A stretch of DNA of 64,000 bases. Source: Pohlia nutans. Taxonomy: Eukaryota > Streptophyta > Bryopsida > Bryales > Mniaceae. Of the stretch, positions 48,098 to 58,754 are shown piece by piece. Position 1 is the first letter of the stretch, and the number at the start of each line of letters is the position of its first letter. A program made the position numbers and the translations under genes. The stretch covers positions 17,267,001 through 17,331,000 of the forward strand of contig CM040088.1 of the NCBI GenBank assembly GCA_022496805.1, read 5' to 3'. Below the pieces are notes generated by a model. That model was not told the origin of the DNA. It saw only the letters and a list, made by a program, of their open reading frames with translations, and did no database searches.

Positions 48098-48300
48098 CTA
48101 GTCCACTCTGGACATTTTGGATTTCCCCGGCGGTATCATGAATGCCATGGCGCAGTATGGGGATGACTTAACGACGTGGAAGAAGACGGCGTGCAGCTTT
48201 CTAGGCAATAATGTGCACATCCCTCCGATTCCCGGATTCGGCAACCGCAATGTTAATCTGCACAGATTTTTCTTTGTTTCCACAAGAAGTCGGTAACCCA
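48098..48300 (+). pseudogene. Unidentified gene fragment
   Basis: An open plus-strand stretch reads LDFPGGIMNAMAQYGDDLTT, then NNVHIPPIPGFGNRN, to a stop near 48298. It looks like protein but has no start, partner exon or family that I recognise. Its 3' part (48250-48410) is repeated at 53545-53695 (CTGCACAGATTTTTCTTTGT; TTTTGGATTCTTCAATAAT). Confidence 0.3.
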
Positions 48301-48644
48301 CGATTATGAATAAAGCAATGATGCTATTTTATTCTATTTTTCCAAAACGAGCCAAGTTACAACAGTCATCCAGATTTGAAAGTCATTTTTGGATTCTTCA
48401 ATAATTAGAGTTTTGCGCACACTGAACTGCACTTAGAGCCTGAGATACTTCTAAATCTTGAGAAACGTCAAGTGAACCAGGAAAACTAAGTAGCAAAGAA
48501 CTGCGGATGGGGATGAGCCCTCCCATCTACACATTGCATTGACTTAGAATTCACTGACCAACTTCCAACCTCATCTGATGATTGAGTTGATTAAAAAATT
48601 GAATCTGTAGAAATAGTCTGGAATGATGCAGTATAAATACTCCA

Positions 48645-49170
48645 TTGATTAAAGGAAACCAGTTTTCCTGACTCCGGATCGATGGTATTCACCTGTCAAC
48701 CAACCGCCACAATGCTCAGTTCATCAACAAAGAATTAAAGAAACCTCAGTCCATAAATATGGCTTGAGGACAAAAATCAAAAAATAAATAAAAAAGCTTC
48801 TCCTTACAGAAAACTTTTTAACTTAAAAAAAAGTTACAAACGAACGAAAAAGCACAAACTAAGGCATTACCCAAGAGGTGGCCTTAGCAAGAGGTGGTTC
48901 GCCAGCTCCAGTCGGCACAAGCTTAATTTCACCCTTCTCGAGTAAAAGCAATGGGAAGGGCTCCCCCCAGTATTGTTGTCTTGCACATAGCCAATCCCGA
49001 AACTTGGAGTTAACGTGTAATGTGCAGATCTAGTGGTTCTCAAATGGCAGGCGTCATTGCACCAAGAAGTTAAGTCCAGGAAGTTGTAGAAATCTTCGGA
49101 AATCTGAACAAGACCATTATGAATCCCTGGCATCACGCGCAGGAACGGCTATCATCGCACCTGTGCCATT
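48645..49170 (-). pseudogene. Leucyl-tRNA synthetase remnant (organellar type)
   Basis: Three blocks in the right order on the minus strand. (1) 49168-49120: GTGAMIAVPARDARDS then a stop, matching the CP1 editing-domain signature GTGA.MAVPAHD.RD, with the His changed to Arg. (2) about 49005-48871: [20 protein letters not shown], a following acidic stretch, and [15 protein letters not shown], matching the catalytic-domain region around DWLFARQRYWGEP. About 35 residues normally between these two motifs are missing. (3) After a GTAATG donor and TGACAG acceptor: VNTIDPESGKL (48692 down), then divergence. LeuRS charges tRNA-Leu. The rest of the 900-odd-residue protein is absent and the editing and catalytic blocks are out of frame with each other, so this is a relic. 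Confidence 0.75.
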
Positions 49171-49914
49171 CCGAACTATTTGCTGCCCTGGAATTCCCTG
49201 ACAGAACGTGTTCCAAAAGCAAAGGTTCAAGTGTCTGCAGAAGCAGATGGAAGCTCCTCCAACGAGGTGAAACTGGTGTTATAAATTCATGTTGTAGAGC
49301 CTTCACAAAACATATATAATTGATAATAGCCATCTTCAACAAAACATCATAGCCTCATGAAAACCTGCAACAATGCAAGTGTCATTCAATTACGTGATAT
49401 TGAAAAAATTCTAAATTCTATCACAATCAATGATGCTTCCATGTAGATGTGGGGTTCAAGCGTAGTTCTTGCTTATCATAATTGGGACCTTACATCTTCA
49501 ACCTTCAAATATTTGTACAGTATCGAAATATACATGGGGTGTCAGAGTGAGGAATTCTCCCAGCATTTACGTGTGCTTCTGTAACGAGCTTCGGAGCAAG
49601 GATGTGGCCCCTATCTCCTCGAAGGGCGGTGGCAAACCACCACAATCTCAACTTAAGAGTAGAAGGCAACAGTTTGGTGAAAATCTCGTGATTGTGAGCA
49701 TGGCTTCTCGAACCACGTCAAAGAGACTCCCCTCACAAGCTCGCATTCTCAAACCTCTACTGTAAATTTTAGTGCATTGGAATCCTCTCAGAATGAGCAA
49801 AGATACTCAAGGAAACAAGAAGAAATAGTCTCACAATGGAAACCACTCAAAACAGCTGCCTTACAAGAGACTGGGCAATGCATTTCGAAGAAGCGTGCTA
49901 CTCACAACGTCCAT

Positions 49915-50005
49915 ACCCAAGAGATTTGAGACTGCCGATCCAGTTGCAGATGGCAATTCTCACAACCACATGACTCAATCCGAATTACCACATCATTGAT
50001 TAGCA
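49915..50005 (-). pseudogene. Duplicated 5' fragment of the maturase-like gene
   Basis: About 85 bp (GATGTGGTAATTC...ATCTGCAACTGG, GGCAGTCTCAAATCTCTT) resembles the start of the maturase-like gene at 62445-62530. The frame there, MAIRNWIGSLKSL, is here read as IAICNWIGSLKSL. Homology stops on both sides. Confidence 0.65.
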
Positions 50006-50062
50006 CAAATGAAGCTTTATGTACAAGCAAGATAGAATACAGCTGGTTGACTTCTCGCCACT

Positions 50063-52850
50063 CTATAAAGTAGAACTGTTTATGGGTTCAAAGTCACAGT
50101 GAGGGCTAAAGTCAGCCTGCTTATATGCAAGACAATTGTGCACGATGCAGAAGCCAAACCGAAAGAGAAACCAATACTTAAACCACTCTCCATTCCCTAA
50201 AAAGTAAAGAAATAAGAGACGTGGGAACCAATGACCAGTTCCTCTACACACAATGTATCTCTGCACGAACAACCGAAATCCTATGGCTGGACTGAGATTC
50301 AAATACCAAAAGAGCTTGTAGTCCTTGCCCAAGAAACGAAGGAGGATCCTACCCAAGATCTGAGAGTCAAATCCAAAAAAAAACAAAGCCAGAATGAAAA
50401 GCCTTATTTCACATTCCAACCAACACAACATGCATAGCACATTCCGAAGAGCCCGAAGAGCCCACCTCTCGTCCAACTGTCGGATAACAATCTCCGACTC
50501 AACCAATACAATATGCATATCAACCCCTGCTGATAATAAAGACAACACAAAATCTAGTAAAATCAACATCTTCTCCTTGATAGGAAGCCTCTCCTGTGCA
50601 AGTCGACTCCGCTGCAAAATGGTTTTGTTTGTTGCTGCATGCACACTCTTCATCAATACCATCATCCTTAGGCACTTCGAGTTCAACATATTGTCACTCA
50701 ATTCACCTACTTCCCGAAAAAAACAGCACTTTCTCCAGTCTATCAAAGTGAGCAGCTTCCGTAGCTCCATATACTTCTCCAACGGAAATGACTGTTGTGG
50801 AAGCTGCGAAAATGCATGGAATTTGGGTATGAACTCGTGCACATGCTTCAAAAACTCCATGGCTGAGATTATGTACTCCGGATAAAGACCTGTGGGCTTC
50901 CACAACAAATCTTGCACATCCAACTCCAGCAAATCATTCAACTCCAGCAAATCATTCTCTAGGTTTCCACTTGTCCTTTCCACGAATGCCATCATCTTAA
51001 AATCATGAAACAATTTACTAGCCACTCCGTTGTTGTCAATCTTATTCAAAAGACTTATAATCTCATCCAGCTTCGGTCGACATTCTGGATCTTCGTGCCA
51101 ACATCTTTGTATGATGCTGCGCAAACCCTCGGGAACAACATCTGGAGGCAGTTCTGGCCTTTGCCCAGACAAAGCCTTGCTGTAGTCGTATGACATCTCG
51201 CCAATCATAGGAATGTTCCCAGTCAAGATCTCATAGCACACCATTCCAAAACTATATACATCTGCTGCTGCCCATTCATGGTCAGGAATGCGCACACGCC
51301 CACGCACACGACCTTGCATTCGATCTTGCACACGTCGTAGAACTTCCGGGGCTCGATAAAATCCGGTCCCTATCACATCCTCCGAGCATTCAAAGTCCGA
51401 AATGTAAATTACGTATGATGCCAGGTCCCCCATCGTCTTCTTCTTCACCAGAACGTTGCCAGCCTTGAGATCCCGGTGATAGATTCCAACCCCATGCAGA
51501 CCTTTCAAGCCCATAGCAAGCTGCATGATGATGTGCATTGCCACGGGTTCTGGAAACGGTGGAGCTTGATGCAACCTCATCTCCCTGTCAATGGCGGCGC
51601 GCAAATCGCCCTGCAACCGCGGCATGATCAAACACAACTGGCCCTTGTCAAAGTACACGCCCAAAGGTTCGCAAACATGCATGCACTTGAATGACCTCAA
51701 CCCCGGAGGGTTATGTCCTTGAGAAACGCCTTTAACTGACTTGAATTTCTTCACGGCTGCATCAAACGGCACAGTCGCAGAAGATCCGCAGGCAGGGTAG
51801 TCTACAGTTGCAGCATAAACCTCAGCTTGACCTCCTTCTCCGATTTTTTCCCCAAAACGTACCCATTCTCGTCTATACACATACCAGCCATCCTTGACCA
51901 CTCTCTCGCGCATTGTCTCCTTCATTTCCGTCATTCTCTCTCGCAGTGCAGTCCCTGAAAGTTCTTCAGTTGTTGAGTCTCCAATGGCATGCGCGGTCCA
52001 AAGCTCCTTGTTAGGTGAGCCTACACCCTCGTTCAGTTGTTCAGCTTTTGCCAAAACAGCTTCATCTTCAAAAGTCCTACTTCTTGTTGGCATGATAGGC
52101 ATCGATGGACCAACACTCATTTCCTGCAAACCAGAAACAAGCACAATACTGTAACTAAGTGTTACAATTTCGAGCTCGGCTGTTAAAATGTGGCCATTCT
52201 GATTACCAGGGAACCAATCACTTTAGGGTTTAGGAGAACTGATTGCCTAGAAAACCTCCTTAAGGACTGAGATTTCAAAATGACGAATGTGACTAAAACT
52301 ATTAGAACCCAGATAAGATCAAATTTTGTCAGTCTCCAGAATTAGACATGCGTTGGTAAAAAAATGAACAGAAATTATACAGAAGGAAGTCCCGGTACAA
52401 CCCACTACAGAATTATGAGGCTCAATTCGGGCCTTTAGTGAGAAGTTTACGGTTCACGGTTTCAAGGTTTAGGAACTAAGGAATTAACCAAAACTTTAAA
52501 AGAAAGTCCTCACACGACCCACTACAAAATCACGAGGCTTCACTGAATTAGGGTTTAGGGTTTTGAGAGGAGGGTACCTTTTGAATGTCGGAGTGTGCGG
52601 TAGGATCCTTTTGTTTCGAAACATCAGTGTAGGTTTCAGCAGCAATCTGCTCATGCTCCACTTCATCTTCGTTGTTGTTGGGATCCAATGATGCTTGTGC
52701 CTTCTTCTTCTTCTTCTTCTTTTGAATGGTGACAACCACCTGTCTGAGCAATAGAAGAGTCGCAACTCCCCCTCCCACAACAAGTGCTGGCCTCCATGGC
52801 ATCTCCATGCTTGAGCCCTTCCTTAATTCGCCACCCAAATTGGCACCCAT
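50063..52850 (-). CDS. Membrane-anchored TKL-like protein kinase with a DFE motif
   Basis: Exons 52850-52578 (91 codons, ends phase 0 at AAAG/GTACCC) and 52123-50063; 777 residues. Residues 22-42 (ALVVGGGVATLLLLRQVVV) form a membrane segment followed by a poly-Lys run, so a single-pass anchor with the kinase in the cytosol is likely. Kinase domain about 180-460: Gly loop GEGGQAEVY (about 186-194), Lys216 in AAVKKFK, catalytic loop HRDLKAGN (307-314), APE (349-351) and CWHEDPECRPKLDEII. The Mg-binding DFG is DFE here, which may alter or lower activity. Helical region to about 600, with a duplicated NDLLEL unit. The last 120 residues are very hydrophobic and aromatic (ILALFFFGFDS; LLFLYFLGNGEWFKYWF); either extra membrane segments or read-through into non-coding DNA. 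The subfamily is unknown to me by name. Confidence 0.8.
52249..52445. mobile_element. Degenerate TTAA-B fragment in the kinase intron
   Basis: TTAAGGACTGAGATTTCAAA, ATGACGAATGTGAC, GATCAAATTTTGTCA and ATTCGGGCCTTTAGTG follow the order of TTAA-B in reverse orientation. Heavily mutated, ends uncertain. Confidence 0.45.
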
Positions 52851-52958
52851 TTCTACGTCTGTATAAAACAACAATGAACTAATGAATCAATAGAGCAGTT
52901 CTTCAAAGTAATCAATCAAAACATTCAATGTTTGAGGACCACCACTGGGACTTTTATG

Positions 52959-53780
52959 TTAAACATAGATAGAAGATGGTTGTCGGTACAATGATTGTTG
53001 AAAAGAGTGCAACCCAATGCCAATACCTACCTTGGAGAGATAGGTAAAGGCCAATTCCGGCCAAACCCCAGCAGTGTATGGAGGTGCAATACAAGAGAAT
53101 GAGATGGACACGGTTAGAACGACATGGAGTTCTTTACACTGAGGATGCAATATGTAGAATTCAGTTAGTCGGCAGAATATTCGATGATGAATCAAATTTA
53201 AGGAGCGTTGACTATACAATTGGTGGCTGAAAACTAAGAGTCATAAGTTAGACTAACTTACGGGTGATCAGCCAATTGTTTTTGTTTTCGTTGCTAGAGC
53301 ACCCTAGAATGTAGAGGAAAATTGAATTGAGTCAACTATAAGTATATACCGGTTTATGTATACTATTATCTATTATAAGGCACTTTCTGATATCCTGGAT
53401 TCCTGGCGATTCTGCAGTAATATAGAAGTTTATTGTAAGGACTTTGGGGATATCATCACTTTTCTGTCCATTTGTTTCGCCAGAAATGATTTGGCTGCGT
53501 GTGATTATCAGTCATCTTCAATGAACTGGACTTTGGATCTGCAGTAATCTGCACAGATTTTTCTTTGTTTCCAGAGGGAGTGTAACCCACGTTCGTGAAT
53601 AATGCATTTGTTTTTTATTTTCTATTGAAAACAAATTAGCCATGTTGCTACAGCCATCCAGAATTGAAAATCAGTTTTGGATTCTTCAATAATCGTGTCG
53701 CAAGATTATAAATTTGGTGACATTTTACTAATTTGCGAGAGACAGAAACTCTTGCCCAGAGGGCAAGCTTGCTTTTCTTT
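52959..53780. other. Intergenic DNA upstream of the kinase
   Basis: No gene supported. 53545-53695 is a copy of the repeat at 48250-48410. Confidence 0.45.
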
Positions 53781-53875
53781 TCTTTTTTCTTTTTTCTTTT
53801 TTTTTGGCACAAATTGAAAGAATCAATTGCAAAGAGATAAAATACAGAGCCACCACGGCAGAGATCACCACGGGG
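53780..53875 (-). mobile_element. Possible LINE-like 3' end
   Basis: On the minus strand GGCTCTGTATTTTATCTCTT...CAATTTGTGCC is followed by an A/G-rich tail. The layout resembles 21695-21930. Short and unproven. Confidence 0.3.
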
Positions 53876-54003
53876 CAAGAGAACGAAACCTAACTAGTGA
53901 AATTATAGGGGTTGTAAGCAACCCAAGTAATGCGATCCCCTCTTCTACTACACAGAAGTTGTTGCTTGCCCCAGAAGAGAGGGCAAGCTTGAATAATGGG
54001 TAA

Positions 54004-54306
54004 GAGCATCTCCAACCATGCACGCTAAAAGCGACTCGCTAAAATTACTCATCTATATTTGAAGAGCCCTTCAACTTAAAGTTCCCCACCCTCAAACTCT
54101 CTTCAAACATCAAAAGTGTACATTAAATAGTCAATGAACCAATCACAAGTAGAATGTGGGATATAGTCAACTAAACTTAGATTTGAAGTGTCATCTTTCA
54201 CACACGCTAGGATAGAGGGTCACGAGGCTTTTTCAAAGGGGCCTTAGCATTTTTCATCCGCTTTTGGAGTGTGTCAGACCCTTGGCGAGCCCCATTGGAG
54301 ATGCTC
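54004..54306. mobile_element. Tourist-like MITE (GAGCATCTCCAA ends)
   Basis: GAGCATCTCCAACCATGC and (reverse complement) GAGCATCTCCAATGGGGC with TAA at 54001-54003 and 54307-54309. These ends are widespread in plant PIF/Harbinger MITEs. Confidence 0.85.
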
Positions 54307-54748
54307 TAAGGTAGCAGCATCTAAAATTGCCAACGATCCAATGTGGCCACCTACTTTTGAACCAGAAATGAACTACTTTTGAACTAGAAATGAACTCTTA
54401 TAAGTTTGAAAGCTACCAGCAGCTTCCCAATTGTTGCTTCACAGTTGGTCCTTTGTTTCTTTTGGGTAAGTCTACGGCTTAGAATAGGTGTCTACAACAC
54501 CCTTGCTTCAAAAATTCTTGTAAAATTGCTCATGCTTCCAAAAATATTGATTCCAAGGCCCAACACTTCCTCTCAGATTTGCTAAGACATTCATGATTTC
54601 ATTCCATGTTGCATGCACTCCCAAGATACTACATCTCTTATATTGTCATGATTAGGTGTCTCTACCTTATGTTGAGGGAGGGCTGCCAAGTGGTCACCAG
54701 GACCAAGGTGGTGAGTGTTGCCCGCGTTGTTGAGGTGTGGAAAGCTTA

Positions 54749-55560
54749 GGGCCGCTTTAAGGTGGTTACCCCATTCCCAACTGAGAAGAAATACAGATAT
54801 GAGACATTGATATTATTTAGTATTATTATTTTTTAGAGTTAGGCAAGAAGAAATAGATTTCAACACAAGTTGAAACATAATTTTTGGATGAAGAATGAAT
54901 TAGTTATAAATTTTCAAAGTTGAAGCATGACACGTCCCATTCACGTCACATAGGTAGAGTTGTTTCAATCTAAAGAAGATTTGTATTGCACACACTAAAG
55001 ATGCTTAAACCAACAACAAAGAATCCATAACCACACTTACATATACCAAAACCAACAAGAGAGAACCCATTTTCACATGTAACTCATGCTAAAACCAACA
55101 TCATTGCAGCATTGATTGTGGAAAATGCCCCTAGCTGTTGGTTTAAGGCGCCAATTGGTAATGGGGTAACCACCTTACAGTACGGGGGAGAAGTGCACTG
55201 GTTGGTCAAGAATTTCAGCCCAAGACATGGTTATTTGAAGCCAGGGATGGTATGCTAGAGAAGATGAAAAGACAATAAATAAATGCCTTGAAGTTGGAGT
55301 TCTCCGGAGGCCAAGTTTCTTGTCCAAGGCTTTGAGGTTGCGCAAGAAACTTGACCTCCGAAGAACTCCCCTTCAAAAAAGTGTCGCCACGTTGGCAACC
55401 ATGTCATTTTTTCATTCATGTACAAAGTTCTCCACCGGAGGACTCTTGGCCGTAGTGTAAACCACCACCAGACAAGAGTGTCACTCTCGGCCAATCATAT
55501 TTCATAATTCCCCTAGAATTCATGACCGTTGGACTTCTCCACCGTAGTGTAAAGTGGCCC
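54749..55560. mobile_element. Tourist-like composite element (TTA target duplication)
   Basis: GGGCCGCTTTAAGG at the left and (reverse complement) GGGCCACTTTACACTACGG at the right, TTA at 54746-54748 and 55561-55563. Two nested inverted repeats: GGTGGTTACCCCATT (54761) / AATGGGGTAACCACC (55160), and a hairpin GAAACTTGACCTCCG with CGGAGGCCAAGTTTC near 55300-55370. Confidence 0.6.
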
Positions 55561-55794
55561 TTAGTCGCCGGCAGCAGCAATCTCGGCCCTCCGATTGAAG
55601 GTGCAGATCCAATGGTCATGGAAATCCGTCATGGCGAGGGGGTCGGGCAAGGACTGTCCAAGCTGGCGGGTTTGGGCGACACGCCGTTTTATGGGCGGGC
55701 TGGGAAAGTGGTGGTCACACTGGTGAACATATTGTGTGTGGGCCTAAGGAAGTTGTTGGTGAACAGTGCACTCACAACACGATTAAACCTCTAA
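55522..55794 (+). CDS. Unidentified GC-rich ORF, possibly a gene fragment
   Basis: 90 codons; from about residue 16 the sequence looks protein-like (AGSSNLGPPIEGADPMVMEI; YGRAGKVVVTLVNILCVGL, a possible membrane segment) and is much GC-richer than its surroundings. The first 13 codons overlap the Tourist-like element, so the true start is probably elsewhere. Not recognised. Confidence 0.3.
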   Translation: MTVGLLHRSVKWPLVAGSSNLGPPIEGADPMVMEIRHGEGVGQGLSKLAGLGDTPFYGRAGKVVVTLVNILCVGLRKLLVNSALTTRLNL

Positions 55795-55799
55795 ACGTC

Positions 55800-56430
55800 C
55801 GAAGGGGTCTTCCTCATGGCCCATTCACACCAGCCTAGTGCCACTGTTGCATTTGCGTTCCTAAAAGGATGGGAGGTAAAATGAAGAAACAAAAAAATAT
55901 TCAAGACTTTGTCTTTTCCTGCTGCAACTACTGTTGAGCACTGTGCAACTGCAATACACTACCGCAAGTATAGTCATATTCGTTTTTTGGTCATGCGATA
56001 GTGTAATTCTCTCTTGCCTATTTTAGATTTTTCTATTCACCTCATATTCCTTCAAAGTTATCTGACGCACACATGCGTGCAGCAGAAATGGTGTACGTGA
56101 ACGGGCCTTCATAAAACTGCCTCATAATCACAGTTTTCAAAAAATGGCCAAAAAGAAAAGCAAACTGAAAATTGGAAAATCCAACCATAAGATCTCGTCA
56201 CCACACGGATCTTTAGATATTTACAAAAGAAGTCTGAAATTTTCAAAAACAGGCTCTGAAAACATTTGACATGTCAATTTCGGTGGGCCATAACTTTCTC
56301 CTCAAATTCTCTTTTGTTTGCCTTTTTTATTCTAGAGGACGGTGTGGTAGTTGGGAGTGAACATACAAAATTTCAGAAGAAAACTCCACGATTTGATATT
56401 TTTTGGACACCTTGTTATGGAATGAGGTCC
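55800..56430. other. Intergenic DNA, no gene seen
   Basis: Begins TTAAACCTCTAAACGTCC (about 55785), a possible TTAA-type left end without a right partner. No ORF of interest. Confidence 0.4.
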
Positions 56431-56431
56431 A

Positions 56432-56747
56432 CATAACATTCAATAGCCTTCCAAGAGGTTGTCTTTTAGTTTCATCCACCTTTATATATGGAGTGACCAG
56501 TGTTTTGTAATTGAATGGACTATTGAATCAAATAAACAATTACAAAACACTGTTGAATTGTGATTGAGAGCTTTTGATTACTGCTCACCATGGTTGATTG
56601 CTCTTGCTTAATGCCACGTGCCCCCATAGCTACTGATGTGATGTGGAATATCCCACATCATTTTATTGGGGGGATGAAATGATGTGGGATATTCCACATC
56701 ATTCTGTTGGGAGAAGGCAACACTCACAAAAGCTACTGAATGTTATG
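56432..56747. mobile_element. MITE family C copy with a large internal palindrome
   Basis: CATAACATTCAATAGCC / GCTACTGAATGTTATG. Inside, GATGTGGAATATCCCACATC and GATGTGGGATATTCCACATC face each other. Confidence 0.7.
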
Positions 56748-57245
56748 CATATGACAAGCACGGTTCTATTGTCTCTGCCCCACCAGGGGAGAGACTACAA
56801 AAACGCTTCGTTTTCAAGGAGTTACATGGCTGAACAGTACAAACAAGGTATAAAAATAAATCTAGGGTAAATACTAAGGCAGAGACTACACAATCTAGGG
56901 TAAATACTAAAGCAAAGACTACGCGACTAGCTGCTTGTTAAAAATGAATTACTCTTTCAATGGGCCGGCAGTGAATACGTCAACCAAGCTACAAAATGGA
57001 CCCAATGTTCCCGTTCAATAGTCAGCCACGTGGGGAGGCGTAATTGGTTGTGGGCCTAATCTCACCTGAGGTAGTCGGCGGCTTGGGCAGTCAGGTTGTA
57101 GGTATCATGAGGCGGGCTACTACTTGCCGAAGTAATTAATCTTTGGAAAAAATCATTTCAAATATACTAAAAATAATTTTCAAGTATTTCGTTTTTTACT
57201 GGATGGAATTTCATGAAGTGTAAAGTAGGGAGGACTCTGTTCCTA

Positions 57246-57323
57246 CCCCGTTGTCCCATAAAAAGACCATGTAAACTACTCTAGAGCATAGTAGTTTTCA
57301 GTCTTTTTATGGGACAGAGGGAG
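57246..57323. mobile_element. 78-bp Stowaway MITE
   Basis: CCCCGTTGTCCCATAAAAAG and (reverse complement) CTCCCTCTGTCCCATAAAAA with TA at 57244-57245 and 57324-57325. Confidence 0.8.
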
Positions 57324-57329
57324 TAGTCC

Positions 57330-58400
57330 ATAATCTCAATGCAACTTCTTCTCGACATTGTGTGAAGATACCATTGGACTAGAGGAGAGGGATGAGAATT
57401 GATAATGCTAGGAGCCAGAGAAACTGATGCAACATTTCGACAGGAGCAAGGATCGCCATACAATTCGCTCCCAGTTGAGTCCTAAAAAAGTGATAATACA
57501 TCAAAGGTTTGCATAACTGTCCAACAAACTTAAACGTGGACAAACAGAAACTCACAACAAATTCCATAATGCACTCTCCGCTGACGAGAGAGCCATTCTG
57601 TGATTGAAGGGAATCGATTTAATAAGGGAGAAATCCTTTACTAATGCTCTAACATTCATGACCTGAAAGTAGACAAATGTACTCAGCCTGAGATACTATC
57701 AAGTACTCTAATTAAGAAACCACAATCAGACCACAAAAAGCTTGAAGTTCATATCACAATGCAGGCGCCTCTTCGCATCATTCTGTTCAGTGTTCCTCTC
57801 AATGTAATGAGGATCAAGGTAATCACTAAAGAATAGGTTATTACACATTGCACTCATGTACTATTTGATCTAGAAACAGCGTCTTCAATGGAATACCGAA
57901 TAAAAATGCGGTTAAAGAGGTAAGTGACAGCTTACAAGAAGCATTTTTCAGTCGCCAAATATGCGTCCCTTAAGGATAAACAGCTTCTGGAGTATAACAG
58001 AAATCAGGCTTGGGACTTGGAGCATGTTTCCTGCTCCAACTTCTTATTACCACCCTTATGAGGCCTCTCCATCGCTCCTGTTCCTTTACCTTCAAGCTAT
58101 ATGCAAGAAATTGACAAATGGTTAGTACAAAGTTCAGCTCCAAAATCCCAATCACCACTATCTGCTGGAACTTGCTGTTAGTACGTGTCCCAAACCAAAG
58201 TTACATGAGGTTGCAAGATTAATGTTCGAAATTGGTACTATCCATAATGTACAAATTTCGTGCAAATACCTACCTTCAGCAGAAAATTGTAGCCTCATGT
58301 AACTTCGTTCTGAAACACACTAATAGAAAATCTCAGGGTAGTTGAAACTGTTACAAAAGAAGGTCAAACTTATACAGTGCTATCATCCTTGAATGACACT
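57330..58400. other. Region downstream of the maturase-like gene
   Basis: 57330-57410 is the dispersed repeat also at 47335. A minus-strand frame at 58110-57970 (KVKEQERWRGLIRVVIRSWS...YTPEAVYP, stop) could be a last exon of the maturase-like gene, but no splice chain to it could be proved. Confidence 0.35.
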
Positions 58401-58406
58401 GGTTAA

Positions 58407-58639
58407 CCCTTAAAGGACCAAGAAGTCCAAATTGGGCCTCATGTTTTTTATAGCAGTGTTGAATAGGTCTTATGTAGACTTCATTTTATTCAAACTTATT
58501 TGTCTTTTGATCAACAAATGCAATGTTCTTCACTGATTCCAGTGATATAAAATCCGGTCCTATCTGAATTATTGATTTTTCACAATATGATCAATTGAAT
58601 CTGTCATTTTAAAACTATGAATCCTTGGTCCTGTAAGGG
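58407..58639. mobile_element. TTAA-B element, complete (233 bp)
   Basis: TTAA at 58403-58406 and 58640-58643. Ends CCCTTAAAGGACCAAGAAG and (reverse complement) CCCTTACAGGACCAAGGATT. Reference copy for TTAA-B. Confidence 0.85.
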
Positions 58640-58754
58640 TTAATAATCAGTGGCCTTGCATAGAACCCATGTAACCTGCACCATAGATTGACTGTAGTGA
58701 TAACAGATCAATAAACAAGGTTGAGTAGATCTTTCCGAATTTCCACATACCTTG

